Positions 31,840 to 42,677 of a DNA stretch of 64,000 bases are shown one piece after another. Position numbers and translations under genes: made by a program. The stretch covers positions 118,048,823 to 118,112,822 of the forward strand of contig OZ024742.1 of the NCBI GenBank assembly GCA_964016885.1, given 5' to 3'. The notes under the pieces are model-generated. The model worked only from the letters and a program-made list of their open reading frames with translations. It was not told the DNA's origin and ran no database searches. The number at the start of each line of letters is the position of its first letter. Position 1 is the first letter of the stretch. Origin of the DNA: Eledone cirrhosa. Its lineage: Eukaryota > Mollusca > Cephalopoda > Octopoda > Eledonidae.

Positions 31840-32530
31840 TTCGGAGATTAAGAAAAACTTCACCTTCATCTATCGTATTTTATTTGAAGGTATCCGTCAG
31901 AGTATCGACGTCGAACGCCAACCTCTTTGTTAACATCTTGGCCCAAATCTTGAACTCCGCATTTCGTATAATTATGCTTCGAAAATTATCAATGTGACCT
32001 CAATTCTGATTCTCCAGTCCAGCTACCAGTTGCATTGAAGTCCATCCTGTGATCTGTATCACCACTCCTCCCGAATAATTGAGCAAAGTGCCGCAAGAAA
32101 ACGACACACATCTGTTTAGAATCGAGTAGCTCGTAGTAGTCCGTCAAAGACTGGATTATAATCTTGTTGCTACGCTGCACCTCTACCACTAGGTTTCATC
32201 AAACAATCTTTGACTTTTTATATCTTAGACCACGTGCTTTAGTTCTGAGAACGCAACATTCGGTATTTAGATTTGACGAATTGTTGAAGGACCAATGTCC
32301 CAGCAAGTATGACGGTCTCGATGCCTTTCATAAAAGCCATTTTTTAAAGTTTATAATTAGTTCTCCCTCTAATGTAGTTTTTTCCATTACTAAAACTTGT
32401 CGATTCTACCCTTTTATGGGTGAACCACTATTTGTTATTGACAATCGCCCCGTCAATGTCCGCTTAACTAGCTTGATAATTCTGTCACGCTACGCTTTAT
32501 GGAAATAACGCGTTCTACTTCAGTAACCGG
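31840..32530 (-). pseudogene. Tx1-like fragment, strongly decayed
   Basis: On the minus strand, 32508-32160 resembles the EN-RT linker of copies A and B (a GIETVILAGTLVLQQFVKSKYRMLRS-like stretch against the ALDHFFNAKHEGCIVRAKARALR region). 32189-31989 reads NKIIIQSLTDYYELLDSKQMCVVFLRHFAQLFGRSGD, matching NKTTIRSLTD...CEAFRRHFARLFGESG. 31980-31880 gives NAEFKIWAKMLTKRLAF. Frames are scrambled and large parts are missing. Confidence 0.7.
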
Positions 32531-33228
32531 GTCCTTGCCTACGAAGTCTTTCTAGATCGATCGAACAGTTTACAAATGAGTTGCCGGTGTAGTCGCTTAC
32601 TTTAAATTGAAGATAACACATGCTATTCCTATATACTGACCAACAGAATATCCTATCTAAATAAGATCTGAATGATCCGATGCGGTTTGACCATGATCAC
32701 ATTAGCACATTCGGGAAGTCTACCTGACTGTTGGAAACATGTGAGCAAGTTTGCCAGGCATTTATGTTCTTCAGTCTTCTTTCAGTTCATAAATTATAAC
32801 AAACTTACAGGATCGATGCGAACCACATCTCGAAAGACTCAACAACAAATATAATAATAATAATTTGGTAGTATTTAGCTGTTTTAACGGCGATTCTAGC
32901 AATGGGTTTTCCTCATTTTTATATGTATTCAAATACACTTTCACTTCGTCTCGATCAGAGAGAACATTATTTTTTTCATTTATTATTATTATTATTATAA
33001 TTATTAGTATTATTATTATTATTGAGTCTGAACGGACGTCTTTTTGCTCGCTTCCGTAAGTTTATTTATTTACCTGTCAAAACTTATTTATTGAATTCTT
33101 TGTTATTGTGTAAGGCATACAAGCCCTTGGACTTTGCCCTGTGAAGGGGAAAGAATAATATTTGGGCCTTTTGGCACAAATATTTGAACTCTTTTACATT
33201 TTAGAAAAATTATCGAAAAAAAAAAAAC
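32531..33228. other. No clear gene; (ATT)n at 32975-33025 and likely 5' region of Tx1 copy B
   Basis: The last ~150 bp, including TTTGGGCCTTTTGGCACAAA and an A-run before the first ATG, are probably the untranslated leader of copy B. The rest I cannot assign. Confidence 0.4.
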
Positions 33229-34486
33229 ATGGCTGAGCCACGCCCTCCAGCGATATGCCTGCTGTCGTGCGACAACGACGTAAAAGTTGAGAGGAGCGCT
33301 ACGGCGAAATTAACAGAAATTGATACAACAACCACCACCACAAACAATGTGAACAAAGACAGCAATAAGAACTCTAATTTTGAAAAAAATGACAGTAACA
33401 GCGACAACGAAAATACAGATAACAGAAAAAATGACAAATGCAACAACAATATCAACACCACTAACATGAAAACAAATAGCGACAACACCAACAGCAACAA
33501 TACCAACTGCACCGAGAACAACGGCGGCACCAAAGACAAAAATGATAACAGCGACAGTGATAACAGCAACACCAACAAGAACAACGACAACAACAACAAC
33601 ATCGACAACAAGAAGAACACTTTCGCTGCGGCAGCAGCAAAAAAGAGGCCATGCTTCAACATGGACCTCTCAAACAAAGATGAAAACTTGGCCCAGGCCT
33701 GGAAGCTCATCAAGCAAGAGCAAACCTGGACCAACTTAACTGTCTCGGTAGAAGCTATTGAGGCAGTGGAGGGCAGAACGGTGCATTATAGATGCATCTC
33801 AGCACAAACCAAAAGGGTAACTTTAATTCCACAAGCAAATGTCGAAGTCGCGCTGAGGTGCATCAGAGATCACACCGAATACATAGCGAGGGCAGACAGT
33901 ACGGCCCCATTTCGGTGCTGCTCAAGTCAGAAGCCCTCGCTATGAAACATGCTATGACTCCTTGCAAAACCAGCAAGGTCATAATGTACCCCTCCCACAT
34001 TGGAAAAAGAACGGCCCGTCTCCGCATTCCCAGAATCCCACCAGGACTTGACATGTGGTGGCTTCTGGGATGTGTGATTGTGGAGGGGACAGATACCGTC
34101 CCGATAGAAGTGACAAGAACGGCCAGAGAGGACTGGTCCGGGGTTGACCTGGAGATACTTATCCTAATCAGGCCCGAGAATGTGAAGTTAATCCCGACCA
34201 CATCCGCCTTCAGAATGGGACGGTCATTCATATTATGACTGAGGGAAAAAGGCCGCATTGTTTTGTTTGTAGGGAAAAAACCCATTTGCAAGCCTTCTGC
34301 CCTCAACTGCTAAAAGATGCAAGGGGTCAAAGGGCTCCACTGCTGCCGACGCCGGGGCGAGGACCACAACCAACACCAGCACCGGAAAAACCACCAACAA
34401 CAACACCAATAGAAAGACCACCCAGGGGGGAAACGAGGAAAGTTGTCAAATCCCCCCCCCCCCCCACAAAATACACACATCAATAA
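33229..34486 (+). pseudogene. Tx1-like copy B: ORF1 gag-like protein with CCHC knuckle
   Basis: The first frame (33229-33945) begins MAEPRPPAICLL, has a ~100-residue Asn/Thr/Asp-rich low-complexity spacer, and then SNKDENLAQAWKLIKQEQTWTNL and VHYRCISAQTKRVTLIPQ. A frameshift near 33900 leads to 33900-34238 (KSEALAMKHAMTPCKTS, PPGLDMWWLLGCVI, DLEILILIRPENVKLIP), and another near 34235 to CFVCREKTHLQAFC, a CX2CX4HX4C zinc knuckle for RNA binding. A Pro/Thr-rich tail follows. The two frameshifts inactivate it. Confidence 0.75.
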
Positions 34487-35170
34487 AAACATAAACACAC
34501 ACACAGACACACTTACAGAGACAGACCCCTCACCTACCAGTAGTGAAGATGAGGGAAAACCAAAAAAAAAAACCAAAAATACAAAAAAGGAAACACAACA
34601 AGAAGAAAAACTCAACAAAGCATAAAATCACCTACAATAAAAAATGCAGACACCCCCCGCAAACATCTCTCCAATAACATCAACATCAACACCACCATCA
34701 CCATCACCAGAATCCTCCAAACGCAAACAACCTGAACAGACGCAAGAACAAATACACACACAACATCTGAAACCACAGACACCGCACTCACAACAAACAC
34801 AGATACAACCGAAACAACACCACCAAAACCATCACCACCACAGCCACACAAACAAATAAAATCACACAAAAAAACATACAAAACTTCGTGCTCGTCAGGA
34901 GAGCCAACAAGGAACTGATGGCCCTCGTAGCACGAAGTGAAAATATACAAAAAGAGGGGGACATTTTTAAATCGAGCACGTTCCGGAAGATTTGTTTCTG
35001 GTGCGAATGTCGCTCGATTTATACAAAGAGATACGAGACAGCTTTCCTCGGGACGTTGGAACCCCGAACGTAAAACCCACTTCAAGACTTTTAAAGGAGT
35101 TCCCAAAAGAAACCCCACCAACTATGGAGGTCGAACCACCCGACCTTCACAAGAGCCCGGAAGGTAAGTA
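34487..35170 (+). pseudogene. Tx1-like copy B: ORF1 C-terminal low-complexity part
   Basis: Thr/Pro/Gln-rich, very A/C-rich sequence, then VRRANKELMALVARSENIQKEGDIF and VPKRNPTNYGGRTTRPSQEP, the part preserved in copy A. Frames change at poly-C (34452) and A runs. No catalytic role is expected. Confidence 0.6.
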
Positions 35171-35202
35171 AACCTTTCCTCTCTCACTTTTAACCTGCCA
35201 AC

Positions 35203-35799
35203 ATGGCCGTATTAAGAGTAGGAAGTTTAAATGTTCGAAACCTGGGATCGTCCTGGAAGCAGGGTCACCTGCTCAACGACCTCAGGTCTCTAGACATGGA
35301 TGTAATTGCCGTCAGCGAGACCAGAATTTCCGACACGCGCACACTAGCCCCTATTTTCGACGACTATCAGATCTTTGCATCTGTTAGTCGGTCGGGACTA
35401 GGAGGCGGGGTGGCATGGCTGTTTAGGAAAGGCCTGGATCACGAGGTTAGGTCGATCTTCCCGGACCCGGACGGGAATTTTGTGGTCCTGGACGTGAACA
35501 TTAACGAAGATGGTGCCTTTAGACTGGTGGCCGTCTACGCCCCTACTAAGGCAGGACGGCCAGACTTCTTTAGACGCATGGAAGCCTTTCTGGGTACGTC
35601 TCGCCATTTACTGTTAGCGGGGGACTGGAACGGCATCTTTGACGCACGCTGGGACTATGTGGGAGTATCCGATAGGAGCGGGGGGTGCAAAAGCCTCAAG
35701 AACCTGATCAGCCAGTTCCAACTGTCTGACAGGTATCGACTAGATTTCCCCAATGTGCCAGTATGGACATGGACCAACCGAATGGGGTCATCTAGATAG
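35203..35799 (+). pseudogene. Tx1-like copy B: endonuclease with premature stop
   Basis: 198 codons with SETR, YAP and GDWN landmarks, stopping at TAG (35797-35799) where copy A has a Ser codon just before YIDRI. The downstream SDH motif is also altered (GATCACTAG near 35878). The catalytic strand order is otherwise the same as in copy A. Confidence 0.82.
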
Positions 35800-36012
35800 T
35801 ATATAGACAGAATATACATTAGGAAAATAGACAGAAATAGCGTAAGCTGTACACGTTTTAAAACGGTCGCCTATTCAGATCACTAGTTTGTGAGCTGTAT
35901 GGTCGACCTAGATAAGACGCGTAGGTTAGAACCTGGTTACTGGAAGCTGAACATGTCATTTCCGGTAGGTTAGGCTGACAGGGACCAGGTCAACAATTTA
36001 GTTAAGAATAGG

Positions 36013-37132
36013 TTGACAGGGGGAGTCGTGAACAATAGAAGGTGGGGGACTCTCAAAAGAGAGATTAGAGTAATGTCGATAGAGTTTAGCAAAGAAGTAG
36101 CGTTAGAGAAAAATAGAAAGGAGGGGGAGCTGGTAGATAAGTTAGACGAGGCTATTTGTAGTGGCATTGCAACTAACGTGCTAGCGGTGAGAATGGCATT
36201 AGACCATTTCTTCAATGCAAAACACGAAGGTTGCATTGTCAGAGCTAAGGCGCGTGCTCTGAGAAACGAGGGAAACAAAGCTGTTCGATGGGCCCGCGTG
36301 GAAAAGGCGCAGCGTGGTAATAAAACCACGATTCGGTCCTTGACGGACCGAGACGGACGCGAGCGATTCCAAGCGGATGTGTGAGGCCTTTCGCCAACGT
36401 TTTGCTAGGTTGTTCGGGGGAATTGGTGGGTCAGAGACGGTGGCGGACTTCAGTCCCTACCTCGATGGCAACTCTCGACGGCCGACGCTAGGCGCTGCGA
36501 AAGGCCGATTACTTCAGTCGAGATTCAGGATGCCCTTGTCGGCTGCATGAGGCGCAAGCACCCGGTTTGGATGGTCTGCCCTACGAGCTTTACGTAAATA
36601 TTCCAGACTTGTTCTCCAATCTCCTCGAAGCGCTTTACTGCAACTGGCAGCAGAACGGGAGCATTCCCATTCTGTGAGCCGGGGCGTAGTGACGCTGATA
36701 AGGAAAGACGAGAACAAGAGGGATACATTAGACAATTTCAGGCCCATAACTCTGCTCAACACAGAGTTTAAGATTTTGGCCAAGGTGTTAACGAAGAGAT
36801 TGGCGCTTGTCGTCGGGGATTTGGTTGAGGAGGCGCAAACTTGCGCAATCCCAACCAGATCCATACACGACAATCTCCACCTGATGCGATACATCATAGA
36901 GAGGGTAGGGTGTAAACCTGGCTTCGGTGGGGCTCTGATCAATTTAGATCAATCGAAAGCATTCGATAGGATCAACCATCGGTACCTGTCGGCTGGCCTC
37001 AAGGCGGCTGGCTTCGGCCCTGTCTTCAGAAGCTGGATCGCTCCAATGCACAGCGGCACCTGCTCGGTGGTCAAAATTAATGGCCACCTCTCAGAACCGT
37101 TTCAGGTCTCCCGATCGGTCCGTCAAGGGTGA
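36013..37132 (+). pseudogene. Tx1-like copy B: linker and reverse transcriptase N-terminal half
   Basis: 36013-36384 gives RWGTLKREIRVMSIEFSKEVALEKNRKEG and ALDHFFNAKHEGCIVRAKARALRNEGNKAVRWARVEKA. 36674-37132 gives RPITLLNTEFKILAKVLTKRLAL, SIHDNLHLMRYI, NLDQSKAFDRIN and SRSVRQG, and stops there. The catalytic YADD segment is deleted at the jump at about 37132. Confidence 0.8.
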
Positions 37133-37139
37133 ATAGCTG

Positions 37140-37460
37140 TTGTGTGTTAAACGGATCCGGCTATCGGCCGAGTCCATAGTGAAGATCGACCTGCCGCCTT
37201 CTTTTGGCCAGGAAGGGCAGGCAATTTTCCTTTGTCTGGTGGCAGTAGCGAAAGAGGTTGTATGGTGGACCAGGTTGAAAGGACTGAAGACAGACAATTT
37301 TCTCTTCGGCCAATCCATCATCAACTTTTTCAAGTTTCACCTGGAAAGGAAGGTGAGGGTGGAGAGAGAAGTGCTTCCCCCCAGTACATTTGCTGTAAGG
37401 TGGGTGAATGTGGTGAGAATGGCCCGTATGAGTGGGCCTACTCTGGTCATGCGCCTGTAG
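37140..37460 (+). pseudogene. Tx1-like copy B: C-terminal tail
   Basis: KRIRLSAESIVKIDLPPSF, AKEVVWWTRLKGLKTDNFLFG and INFFKFHLERKVRVEREV match the end of copies A and C. Reached directly from RT motif B because of the internal deletion. Confidence 0.78.
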
Positions 37461-37779
37461 GTGGGTACATTTGAGGAGGAGAGGGGTGCCCTTCCAGGGG
37501 CTCTCGAAGCGTCGGGTCGTTCAGGTTTGGTGGGGTACCTGAGCGAACCCTGGGTGCTCACTCCCCCCCCCACCTATTGGGGAATTTTTCTTGTTGTATT
37601 TTTCTTGTTACTTTGTTATTGTTATTGTTATTCAAAATGTTTACTCGATTTTTCTGTAAAATCCCACTGTCCCAGTATTTTGTATTGTCCTCTATACGTC
37701 GGCCCTTGTGGCCAATAAATGAAATCATTATTATTATTACTGCACAAACTGGAGACCTTGACGGGGGTCCCGTCGAACA

Positions 37780-38113
37780 TGGATGCGGAAGATCCGTGTC
37801 AGCATATGCGGACGATGTCACCGCAGTGGTGTCGAACGCCAAACACATCGAGGCGATCGGCATTACACTAAGAGAATACGAAGCGGTGACAGGAGCAATG
37901 ATCAACCAGGAAAAGTCAGTGGGCCTTCAGCTCGGCACCTGGAGAGGCAGGTCCATGCCGTCCAACAGCGTCGTCGGGCACTGGACGGACGGACTGGTTA
38001 AATTACTAGGGGTCTGGTTCGGTCCGGACCTCCAGACGGAGAAAAACTGGGACGAGGTGACGAGCAGGGTGGCTTCTCTCACCCAGAAATGGGCGGAGAG
38101 GAAGCTATCCTGA
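37780..38113 (+). pseudogene. Tx1-like copy C: RT palm with YADD
   Basis: SVSAYADDVTAVVSNAKHIEAIG, GAMINQEKSVGLQLGTW and VKLLGVWFGPDLQTEKNWDEVTSRVASLTQKW. The catalytic pair is intact but RT motifs A and B are absent. A frameshift at about 38112 moves the coding to the next frame. Confidence 0.8.
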
Positions 38114-39097
38114 AAGGTCGAGCGGAGGTGGCTAACGCGTACATCTCGTCCGTCATCTACTACCACTTGACCGTCGTACCTTGTCCTAAGCCCCGCCTGA
38201 CTGCACTGGAGCGTTTGCTCTTTCGCTTTTTGTGGGAGGGACGCGCTCCGATGGTCAGCGGTCCATCTGCTGTCAACACCCTTCCTCGAAGGTGATCAGG
38301 TGTGGTCGCCGTTTGCTAGACACGCCTTTCCCCAGCTCGTCTCCTTGACGGAGCTGCAGTCCTGGGTCAAGCGAAGACCGAGAGGGAGCGCTTGGAGACT
38401 GGAATGTGTTCAGGCGCTCACAGCCCTCGACCAATCGGGGAATGTGATCGGTGGAAACTCCACCTTGGCGTTCTATAGAGGATTAGTGGAGGGGAAGAGC
38501 GACGACGTACTTGGAGAAACTCTAGGCGTTGACGAAAATCAACTAGCCAATCTCTTCGGAAGGACTTTCGGGCCGGGACCTATGGACAACTTTCAGAAAT
38601 CCCTGGCCTGGCAGTGCTACCGAGGAGCTTTGCCAGTTCGGGATAAACTCTACAGCCATGGAGGTGCCGTCAGCCGGGCATGTCCGAGATGCGCGCAGGG
38701 CGACAAAACCGTCCTGCACGCACTCGTCCAGTGTCCGATCATTGCTGACTTGTGGGTTTATGTCGAACGCCTGCTGTCACGTGTAGGACGGATCCAGCTA
38801 TCAGCTGAGTCCATCGTGAGGATTGCCCCGCCCTCTTCCTTTAGCCGGGAAGGGCAGGCAGTTTTTATCTGTCTGGTGGCCATGGCGAAAGAGATAGTAT
38901 GGTGGACACGTTTGAAAGGGCTGAAGACGAGCACTTACCTCTTCGGTGATGCTCTGATTAACTTTTTCAAATTTCATTTGAAGTGGAAAATCAGGGTAGA
39001 GAGGGAAGTGCTCTCTTCCCAGCATTTTGTTGAAAGATGGGTGAGAGAGGCAAGAATGGCCCGAGTGAATGGGCCTACTCTGAGTATGTGTCTATAA
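38089..39097 (+). pseudogene. Tx1-like copy C: connection and C-terminal region
   Basis: 38089-38295 gives LKGRAEVANAYISSVIYYHLTVVPC, then a deletion and stop near 38295. 38300-39097 is an open 265-codon frame with WSPFARHAFPQLVSLTELQSWVKRR, NFQKSLAWQCYRGALPVRDKL, CPRCAQGDKTVLHALVQC (CX2CX8HX4C) and WWTRLKGLKTSTYLFGDALINFFKFHL. Stop TAA at 39097. Confidence 0.8.
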
Positions 39098-39346
39098 ATT
39101 AAAGGTGGAAAACTGGGAGAGGGCACTTGCCCTGGTGGTCAGGGTCACTGTGGCCTTTTAATGGGCTTTCTCCACGAATATCCCTCGGAAGTCTCCCCCC
39201 TATTGGGGAATTTTTTCATTGTTCTATTATTACATCCTCTGTTTCTTTTTTTTTACACGCAGAAATGCCCATTTGTACCGCCCTGTATCGTCCTGTACTG
39301 TCCTTAATGTCTACTTTATGTAAACCCTTGTGGTTAATAAAGAAAG

Positions 39347-39351
<5 letters not shown>

Positions 39352-39380
<29 letters not shown>
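39352..39380. repeat. (ATT)n: Tx1 tail and R4-A1 insertion site
   Basis: About ten ATT units. On the left they end Tx1-like copy C; on the right the 3' end of R4-A1 (minus strand) begins immediately. Confidence 0.93.
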
Positions 39381-39382
<2 letters not shown>

Positions 39383-39525
39383 AGTTGCATTTATCTTGCT
39401 TTATGTTCATACGAGTTAGCACCAAGTCACAACCAGTGACCTCAAGAGACAACAAGGTCCTCCATGTTCAAGAAAGAACATACATACTCACACATGCATC
39501 TTTAGTGTTTAGACTTGTGATGTAC

Positions 39526-40593
39526 TTATATTGACAGAATCTTCCTTAGTATATGGGCAGTTCCCATTTCTCCTATACGCGGGTTTCCTGGGATCTGCGA
39601 TAAGTAATCATTAGAGCCCTTAGGTATCATTCCCAGAGCGCCTACAACCACTGGTATTGTTTTAGTTCTCAATTTCCACACTTTTCCAATTTCTATCTCC
39701 AGGTCCTTATACTTGCTCAATTTTTCAAATGTTTTTATAGATACATTCTTGTCTATTGGAACAGACATATCAATTAGCAGGCATACCCTCTTTTTAAAGT
39801 CCTTCAATATTATATCAGGTCTATTTGCATCTATTTTTCGGTCTGTTTGGATGCTAAAGTTCCACAAGATTGAGATGTGATCTTTTTCAAGTATGGGAGG
39901 TGGTTGATGTTCCCACCAATTCTTTTGATGGGGCAGGTCAAAATGCTTACACATTATCCAATGTATGTATTGTGCAGCTCTGTCATGCCTGTTTAGGTAT
40001 TCGGTTGGAGCTATAGGACTGCACATTGAAATTATATGGTCAATGGTCTCTGGTTGTTTTTTGCATACACGGCATAATGGGCTGCATCCATTTTTTATTA
40101 TGTTGGCTTGGTAATTTTTTGTTGGCAGACACTGATTTTGTGCTGATATAATCAGTCCTTCAGTCTCCGATTTCAGTCCAGAGGATGCCAACCACTGTTG
40201 GGTTAAAGTTTTGTCAACATCAGGATTGTTAGCTCCATTACTGTATCTTTGTGCATCTTTTGTAATGGAATATGATCTTTTGATGCTTTCGTGTTTCAAA
40301 ACGTGTTTGATCATCCAATCATGTGATTCCCTTAGATATGTAGATAATCCAATTGTTGCAGTTTTCAACGCAATGTCTAACTGGATTAACCCACGTCCTC
40401 CTTCTTTCCTAGGGAGATATATTCTATCTATATCTGCCTTAGGGTGATGCATTCTGTGCATGGTTAAGAGTTTTCGAATTTTTGTATCGAGCCTACGGAT
40501 CTCTGTGCTTGACCAGTTGATGACATTGTAACTGTAGGTTACTACTGGTATGGCAAGCGTGTTTATGGCATCGATCCTATTCCTTGCATTCAA
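39526..40593 (-). pseudogene. R4-A1: C-terminal CCHC and restriction-like endonuclease
   Basis: 355 codons. NVINWSSTEIRRLDTKIRKLL and EGGRGLIQLD come first, then CRVCKKQPETIDHIISMC (CX2CX8HX4C) and the PD-(D/E)XK-type nuclease with ANRPDIILKDF, then VCLLIDMSVPID and KTFEKLSKYKDLEIEI. The RPD Asp is intact here. About 150 bp present in R4-A2 (48419-48568) are deleted near 40231, removing the stretch before NNPDVDKTL. It ends RKILSI at 39526. Confidence 0.86.
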
Positions 40594-42385
40594 TTCCGTT
40601 CTTAAGATTGCGGTAACATTCCTTCCTTATCCTTTCCCTCATTGTCGAGTGCTTGATTCCGTCTCCTTCACAAACACCTAGATATTTGTAAGTCTTTTCT
40701 TGATCAAGTTCTCTTATCACGTTCCCCCGATCAAGATTAATGTCTGAACTCTTCAGGAGCTTTCCTCTGGTGAACGTTGCTTTGGCGCATTTATCTAGTC
40801 CAAATTCCATTTTAATGTCATCACTGAACTGCTCCACAGTGGATAATAGCCCTTGCAATTGTTCATCATTTTTTGCAAATAGTTTCAGGTCATCCATGTA
40901 GAACAGGTGATTAATGGTTTTGTCGTAGACTTTATATCCATGTTTTGTTTCATTGAGCATTTTACTTAATGGTACAAGTGCGATGCAGAATAAAAGCGGT
41001 GATAAAGAGTCACCCTGAAAAATTCCACAATTAATATTAACTTCTCCAGCTTCCAGTGATTTTGTTTCACTATTCAAAAGGAGTGTCGTTTTCCATGTCT
41101 TCATACTGAATGACAAAAACCTCCTGACAACGGGGGATATTTTGAAAATCTCTAAACATTTTTCAATCCAACTGTGTGGCAAACTATCGAATGCTTTTTT
41201 ATAATCTATCCAAGAAATCGATAGATTTTTGTGTCTATTATGACAATCTTCCAGTATCATTTTGTTAACCAGAAGCTGATCCTTACAGCCATATGAGCCT
41301 CGTTTACACCCTTTCTGCTCAATGGGAAATAGGTCATTTGTTATCAGGTGGTCATATGTGTATTCATTTAGGACTGATGTTAAAACTTTATACATTGTGG
41401 TAAAGCAAGTTATCGGTCTGTAATTTTTGGGATTGTTTGTCTCATCATTCTTCGGAAGCAGGAATGTAATGCCGTTAACTAGCCATGATGGTATATTTTC
41501 TGGCTCCTTACCTATTTCATTGTAAAGTTGGGCTAACAGCTCATGAGACTCTGTGAAGGCATTTATCCAAAAGTTCTGTATTATGTCTTTTCCTGGGGAT
41601 TTCCATTTGCTGGTTTTTCTTAGAGCCAAGCGCAATTGTTCAACTGTTATATTTTCCCATATTTGTTCCTCAAGCTGAGCTGTATCTTTCATTTGTCTGT
41701 CTATCCATGGGGCATGTATGTTATGAACTTTTTCTTCGGCCCAGATCTTTTCCCAGAATTCTTGCACTTCCTCCTTGGGTGGTATTGATTTAGCAGTTAT
41801 TGTTGACTTACCAATTTTTCTGTAGAAGTTTCTTTGGTTGTTTTTGAACATATTATTGTCCTTATAGAATCTAGATCGTTTTTCAAAGCGCCTTATACGA
41901 GCAGCTTTGGCCGACACTTTTTGCTTCATTATTTCTATCAGCATGTCTATGTCACATGTTGATTTTATACTGTACTTTTTTTTTAATTTTCTAAGTTTAG
42001 TTTGTTTAACATGTTCACCTACTTTATAGTTTGTTAAAATTTCTATGTCAGATCGTAGAGAATTCCTTTGTTTTTTCATCTTCACTCCACATAAGTGAGT
42101 GGTGACTTTAGCCGATGCATAACAGCGATGATTTAAATCAGTAATGTTTAGTTTGTTTGTGATGATAATGTTTTTGAGAATTATGTTAGTCTTGTGTATT
42201 ATCTTTTGGTTCTGTTTGGAGTTTTGGATCTTAGGGAGGGTGTCTCGTTGCCCCATGTCAGATTCTTTCATTTTCATCCATTCGATCATAATTTCATCCT
42301 TCAAGTTGGTAAGTTCATTCTCATTCATTTCTTTATCATTTACGATCTCATTATTTTCATTTGGAGTTTCATCCTGAGCATCCAC
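40577..42385 (-). pseudogene. R4-A1: N-terminal domain and reverse transcriptase
   Basis: 602 codons from MDAQDETPNENN. An N-terminal helical region (ITDLNHRCYASAKVTTHLCGVK) typical of Dong-like proteins is followed by the KSPGKD linker, NYRPITCFTTMYKVLTSVL, EQKGCKRGSYGCKDQLL, WIDYKKAFDSLPHSWI (motif A), GIFQGDSLSPLLF (motif B) and HLFYMDDLKLFA (motif C). All RT catalytic Asp residues are present. A roughly 10-bp deletion near 40608, compared with 48948, shifts the frame and creates the false end. Confidence 0.87.
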
Positions 42386-42488
42386 TTTTTCGATCCTTTT
42401 TTTAATTTGTTCTGTTGCCAGTGATTCCGCCCCAACCCTGGGGTTTGAAGTGTTACAGTTTACCTCGTTTTCACTGACACATGTTTCA

Positions 42489-42494
<6 letters not shown>

Positions 42495-42534
<40 letters not shown>

Positions 42535-42551
42535 CATTATTATTATTATTC
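42495..42551. repeat. (TTA)n microsatellite
   Basis: About 18 units with one ATC interruption, separating the R4-A1 5' end from a SINE. Confidence 0.95.
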
Positions 42552-42668
42552 TGAGTTCAAATCCCGCCGAGGTTAACTTTGCCTTTCATCCTTATGGGGT
42601 GGATAAAATAAAGTACCAGTAATGCACTAGGAAAATTGCTGGTCTTGTGCCAACAGTAGGAACAATTA
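42552..42668 (-). mobile_element. Cephalopod-type SINE 3' module
   Basis: Same block order as 1318-1440: GGCACAAGACCAGCAATTTT, GTACTTTATTTTATCC, AAGGATGAAAGGCAAAGTTAACC and GGCGGGATTTGAACTCAG on the minus strand. It sits between two (TTA)n stretches. Confidence 0.82.
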
Positions 42669-42677
42669 TTATTATTC

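Larger units (their letters stand above)
33229..37735 (+). mobile_element. Tx1-like retrotransposon, copy B, with ORF1 and 3' tail
   Basis: The only Tx1-like copy here with an apparent 5' start. Order: ORF1 (33229-35170), endonuclease (35203-35960), linker and RT fingers (36013-37132), then an abrupt jump at about 37132 from RT motif B to the C-terminal region (37140-37460), then a 3' UTR ending CCAATAAATGAAATC(ATT)n at 37735. The deletion removes the YADD half of the RT and the connection region (about 1.1 kb compared with copy A). Confidence 0.85.
37738..39380 (+). mobile_element. Tx1-like retrotransposon, copy C, 5'-truncated, with (ATT)n tail
   Basis: Begins in the RT palm immediately after the (ATT)n tail of copy B and ends ACCCTTGTGGTTAATAAAGAAAGC(ATT)n at 39352-39380. 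The two tails share CCTTGTGG and AATAAA, a polyadenylation-like signal followed by ATT repeats. Confidence 0.85.
39381..42494 (-). mobile_element. R4-A1: R4/Dong-like retrotransposon, near full length
   Basis: Minus-strand element bounded by (ATT)n at 39352-39380 and (TTA)n at 42495-42551. It has a 5' leader, one long ORF broken by two deletions, and a ~145-bp 3' UTR (39381-39525). The polymerase type with YMDD followed by a CCHC cluster and a restriction-like endonuclease places it in the R4 clade with Dong and Rex6. Confidence 0.87.

Noticed and set aside
33210..33734. Leu/Val-rich 174-codon frame on the minus strand
   Set aside because: It is the complement of the Asn/Thr-rich spacer of Tx1-like ORF1. 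The plus-strand frame carries the zinc knuckle downstream and matches the element's order.
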